DNA from: Gammaproteobacteria bacterium
Lineage (GTDB): Bacteria; Pseudomonadota; Gammaproteobacteria; Granulosicoccales; Granulosicoccaceae
Reading direction: 5' to 3'
Assembly: GCA_020444765.1 (NCBI GenBank)
Contig: JAGRHW010000110.1
Span: 1 to 10,128 of the forward strand
DNA: 10,128 nt
Shown here: positions 7,557-10,128 of the stretch, one piece after another
Layout of the letters: every line of letters begins with the position of its first letter
How positions within the stretch are numbered: the first letter of the stretch is position 1
The notes under the pieces: generated by a model
The model's database searches: none
What the model was told of the DNA's origin: nothing
Seen by the model: the letters and a program-made list of their open reading frames with translations, nothing else
Made by a program: the position numbers and the translations under genes

Positions 7557-7683
7557 GGAGTGTGACAATTTGAATCGAAACAGTGCAGCCCGTTTTCTTA
7601 CCGCTATGAGACCAGACCGTTCAATGTCTGTTCTCCGGCAAGCACAATCAAGTGCCGCCACAACAACTTTTTACTTTTGATGA

Positions 7684-7706
7684 TGGCTACGGTTAGCCAG
7701 CCGGCT
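7684..7706. repeat. Stem-loop and adjoining palindrome upstream of ubiA
   Basis: TGGCTA (7684-7689) and TAGCCA (7694-7699) form a perfect 6-bp stem with a CGGT loop. AGCCGGCT (7699-7706), a perfect 8-bp palindrome, follows directly. The GGCT/AGCC units can pair in alternative ways. The element ends 11 bases before TAAAAT (7718-7723), which fits a -10 box for ubiA in five of six positions, though the -35 match is weak. It could be an operator or 5' structure for ubiA; chance is not excluded. Confidence 0.35.
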
Positions 7707-7770
7707 TCAGCATAGGTTAAAATCGACGGATTGCAGACAAGGTCCGGCAATTCTCCATCTGGAAATCATT

Positions 7771-8682
7771 TTGCGTAAGCTACACATCAAACAGCAACAA
7801 CACCCACAGCAAAGCCACGGTCTGCGCTGGCGTCTGCAGCAGTATGCACTGCTGGTGAGACTGCACCGCCCGATCGGCACCCTGCTGTTACTGTGGCCGA
7901 CCCTGTCAGCACTCTGGATTGCCGCCGAGGGCTTTCCCGGGTGGACCCTGTTCATGGTGTTTCTGCTCGGCACCCTGCTGATGCGCTCGGCCGGTTGCGC
8001 CATCAACGACTATGCGGACCGTAACATAGACCGGCATGTCAGCAGAACCCGCGAACGTCCGCTGACCAGCGGCATCATCACGGAAAGCGAAGCTCTGGCC
8101 GTGGCCGGGACGCTCGCCTTGCTGGCGTTTTTGTTGCTGTTCCTGACCAACGCAACAACCATACTGCTGTCATTCGTCGGCCTGTTGCTGGCGATCATCT
8201 ATCCGTTCAGCAAGCGCTTTACCAATCTGCCGCAGCTGTTCCTCGGCGCGGCCTTTTCCTGGGGCATTCCCATGGCCTACACGGCAGTCGGCGTGCCCTT
8301 GCAAAAAACCACCTGGCTGTTGTTTATCGCCTCGGTACTCTGGGCGCTGGTTTATGACACACTGTACGCCATGGTCGATCGTGAAGACGACTTGAAGATC
8401 GGCGTCAAATCAACGGCGATCCTGTTCGGTGAGGCCGACGTGTTGATCGTGTCGATCATCCAGATCATGGTTTTACTGACGCTTTTACTGGTCGGCCGGC
8501 AACTCGGCATGAGCCTCTACTATTATCTGGGACTGCTTGTCGCCAGCGGGTTTGCCGTTTACCAGTTCACACTGATCCGCAAGCGCGAACCGCAGAAATG
8601 TTTTGCCGCTTTTCTGAACAACAATTATTTCGGCCTGGCGGTTTTTGCAGGGATAGTTCTGCACTATGCTGTTGCAGTCTGA
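7771..8682 (+). CDS. ubiA: 4-hydroxybenzoate polyprenyltransferase
   Basis: Integral membrane prenyltransferase that joins 4-hydroxybenzoate to the polyprenyl diphosphate tail, the membrane-committing step of ubiquinone synthesis. It has 303 residues (E. coli UbiA about 290). RPIGTLLLLWPTLSALW (33-49) is the conserved first helix. Both aspartate-rich motifs that bind Mg-diphosphate are intact: NDYADRNID (79-87) and DTLYAMVDREDD (196-207). KSTAILFG follows the second, and the C-terminal NNNYFGLAVF matches UbiA. About eight or nine hydrophobic segments are visible. No ATG lies at the 5' end. TTG at 7771, preceded by GGAAA, is preferred because it leaves a normal N-terminal lead; GTG at 7855 would remove almost all residues before the first helix. 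ubiC, the usual upstream partner, is not adjacent. The other UbiA-superfamily enzymes (heme O synthase, menaquinone) fit less well. Confidence 0.95.
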   Translation: MRKLHIKQQQHPQQSHGLRWRLQQYALLVRLHRPIGTLLLLWPTLSALWIAAEGFPGWTLFMVFLLGTLLMRSAGCAINDYADRNIDRHVSRTRERPLTSGIITESEALAVAGTLALLAFLLLFLTNATTILLSFVGLLLAIIYPFSKRFTNLPQLFLGAAFSWGIPMAYTAVGVPLQKTTWLLFIASVLWALVYDTLYAMVDREDDLKIGVKSTAILFGEADVLIVSIIQIMVLLTLLLVGRQLGMSLYYYLGLLVASGFAVYQFTLIRKREPQKCFAAFLNNNYFGLAVFAGIVLHYAVAV

Positions 8683-8739
8683 AGGGAACCCGGGGCAGGG
8701 ACACAACGGCGCCATGATAACAATACTTACTGACAAACC

Positions 8740-10128
8740 ATGCTGAATTTTATCCGGCAACTCAAGGATCGTTATCTGCGGGAAATCGAAAACCTGAGCA
8801 AGGATTCGCCGCAACTGCGTCCCCTGCGGGATAATCTGTCCGCCTTGCGGCTGGCCGAAGCCGCCTTGTTGAAACAGCAGCTCAACCTTGAAAATCCGGG
8901 ACACCCTTTGCAAATCGCCGTGCTGGGTCCGACCCAGGCCGGCAAGAGCACGCTGCTGAATTTTCTTACCGGCAGTGAGTCCGCTGGTGTCAGTGCACTG
9001 GCCGGTTTTACCGTTCATGCGCAGGCTTACACGGTCGGCGTTGAGCCCGACGACAAGCGCTGGGCGGAAATACTCTTCGACGGTTTTGCCCAGCTTCAGG
9101 CAAAACAGCTCGATCCGGACGACTACCTGCAATACAGCATCGACAGCTGCAACAGCAAACCCTTGCAAAACCTCGCGCCCTGTGTGTTGTGGGACACACC
9201 GGATTTCGATTCGGTTCATGCCTACGGTTATAACAGTGCGGTACTGCGGACACTTGCATTGGCGGATATTCTGGTGCTGATCGTCAGCCGCGAGAAATAC
9301 GCCGACAAATCGGTTTGGGATTTAATACAACTCTCAGCACCCCTCGATAAACCCCTGCTGGTCTGCATCAATAAACTCGACCCCGGTTCCGATCAAGCCA
9401 TCGTCGAATCCTTTCAGCAACGTTTTGCCGAACATAACAAGGATTCAAAAATACCGGCGCTGATCGGCATTCCGTTTGTACGCAATCTGGATAAAACGGC
9501 CTCCGCCCTGCCCTCACCGATTCGCCAGCAGATTTTCACCGAGCTGCAAAAACTGGCTGTCAATGTGGACCGTCAGGCGCAACAGGCTTCGGTCTATAAC
9601 TTCATAGAAAAACACTGGGAACCCTGGATCGGCCCTGTCAAAGCCGAGCACGATGCCGGCAAACAGTGGCAAGATATGCTCCAGCAGACGCTCAGTGGCG
9701 CGGAATCACAATACAAGCGTGATTATCTCAATAATCCCGAGAACTACGATTCCTTCAAACGGGCGCTCGCGCAATTGCTGATACTGCTGGAAATTCCCGG
9801 TGTCGCGAAAACCCTGGTCAAAGCCAGGCAGGCGATAACCTGGCCGGTGCGCAAGCTGTTGAGTCTCGGCAGTGAGAAACTTGGCCATAGCGAGCCACAG
9901 GCCGATATCGAACAAACCGTATTGATGAATATCTGTAACAACACCCTGACCAGCCTGCTGACGCAACTCGACGAGCAGGAAGAGAAGCAGATCGAACTTG
10001 CCGGCTGGTGGGCGACGCTCGGTAAAAAGCTGCTGGAAAACCGTGAATCCATCAACCATGAATTCGCCGCCCGGGTCGACGCCTACAAAGCCGAGTTCCA
10101 GCAGGAAATCGACAAGACCGCACACGAC
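8740..10128 (+). CDS. P-loop GTPase, dynamin/Era-like, function unknown (C-terminus beyond window)
   Basis: 463 codons are visible from an ATG just after an in-frame stop (8731-8733), so the N-terminus is well bounded; the frame is open at the right edge. A short helical N-terminal part (1-55) precedes a GTPase domain. G1/Walker A is GPTQAGKST (63-71), the G3 region is WDTPDFDS (151-158), and G4 is NKLD (211-214), which specifies guanine. Thr91 is a possible G2 residue. ADILVLIVSREKYADKSVWDLI (175-196) is a typical nucleotide-domain strand and helix. The remainder (about 260-463) is mostly helical and charged, with a conserved-looking segment YLNNPENYDSFKRALAQLLILLEIPG (329-354) followed by ITWPVRKLL. 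This could pack like the helical stalk of dynamin-like proteins, but no membrane span is visible yet. It starts 57 bases after ubiA on the same strand and may share its transcript. No clear ribosome site is seen. The substrate and cellular role are unknown. Confidence 0.85.
   Translation, partial: MLNFIRQLKDRYLREIENLSKDSPQLRPLRDNLSALRLAEAALLKQQLNLENPGHPLQIAVLGPTQAGKSTLLNFLTGSESAGVSALAGFTVHAQAYTVGVEPDDKRWAEILFDGFAQLQAKQLDPDDYLQYSIDSCNSKPLQNLAPCVLWDTPDFDSVHAYGYNSAVLRTLALADILVLIVSREKYADKSVWDLIQLSAPLDKPLLVCINKLDPGSDQAIVESFQQRFAEHNKDSKIPALIGIPFVRNLDKTASALPSPIRQQIFTELQKLAVNVDRQAQQASVYNFIEKHWEPWIGPVKAEHDAGKQWQDMLQQTLSGAESQYKRDYLNNPENYDSFKRALAQLLILLEIPGVAKTLVKARQAITWPVRKLLSLGSEKLGHSEPQADIEQTVLMNICNNTLTSLLTQLDEQEEKQIELAGWWATLGKKLLENRESINHEFAARVDAYKAEFQQEIDKTAHD

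Noticed and set aside
7631..7659. Short inverted repeats (CGGCA/TGCCG and GCAC/GTGC) between gor and ubiA, considered as an OxyR or other operator.
   Set aside because: The arms are only 4-5 bp, they compete with each other, and they do not match the spaced OxyR pattern.
8485..9219. A 244-codon minus-strand open frame crossing the ubiA end and the start of the GTPase gene.
   Set aside because: It spans two well-supported plus-strand genes and the gap between them, and shows no family motif.

Overview
The window looks like chromosomal DNA of a free-living gammaproteobacterium with moderately GC-rich coding sequence. The evidence is a Pseudomonas-type minor-pilin operon in the order fimT-pilV-pilW-pilX-pilY1, a Gor-type glutathione reductase with E. 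coli-like active-site residues, and a UbiA polyprenyltransferase close to the E. coli enzyme. No rRNA, tRNA, CRISPR array, insertion sequence or phage gene is visible. The genus cannot be fixed by reading alone.

Layout. Positions 1-5225 (minus strand, read right to left) hold the minor-pilin cluster. It contains a GspH-fold pseudopilin (fimT/fimU type), pilV, pilW, pilX and a long pilY1 that runs off the left edge with 954 codons visible. pilV/pilW and pilW/pilX overlap by 4 bases each and fimT/pilV are 3 bases apart, so these genes are almost certainly one translationally coupled operon. PilV, PilW, PilX and the GspH protein would form the priming and tip complex of the type IVa pilus, capped by the secreted adhesin/mechanosensor PilY1. 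A non-coding stretch of roughly 210-260 bases lies upstream of fimT. Beyond it (5483-6070, minus) is a 195-codon gene of unknown function with its own candidate extended -10 promoter set inside a GC-rich inverted repeat. Next is gor (6196-7545, minus), followed by a terminator-like hairpin. On the plus strand, diverging from gor, come ubiA (7771-8682, TTG start) and a P-loop GTPase (8740 to the right edge, 463 codons visible).

Functionally there are three unrelated blocks: pilus assembly and surface adhesion, thiol redox homeostasis (NADPH-dependent GSSG reduction), and ubiquinone biosynthesis followed by a GTPase of unknown cellular role. I see no convincing new defence or mobile system. The items most worth following are the unknown 195-aa gene and its promoter/inverted repeat, the RGD tripeptide and complete metal site of the PilY1 N-terminal domain, and the GTPase with a DTPD switch motif.
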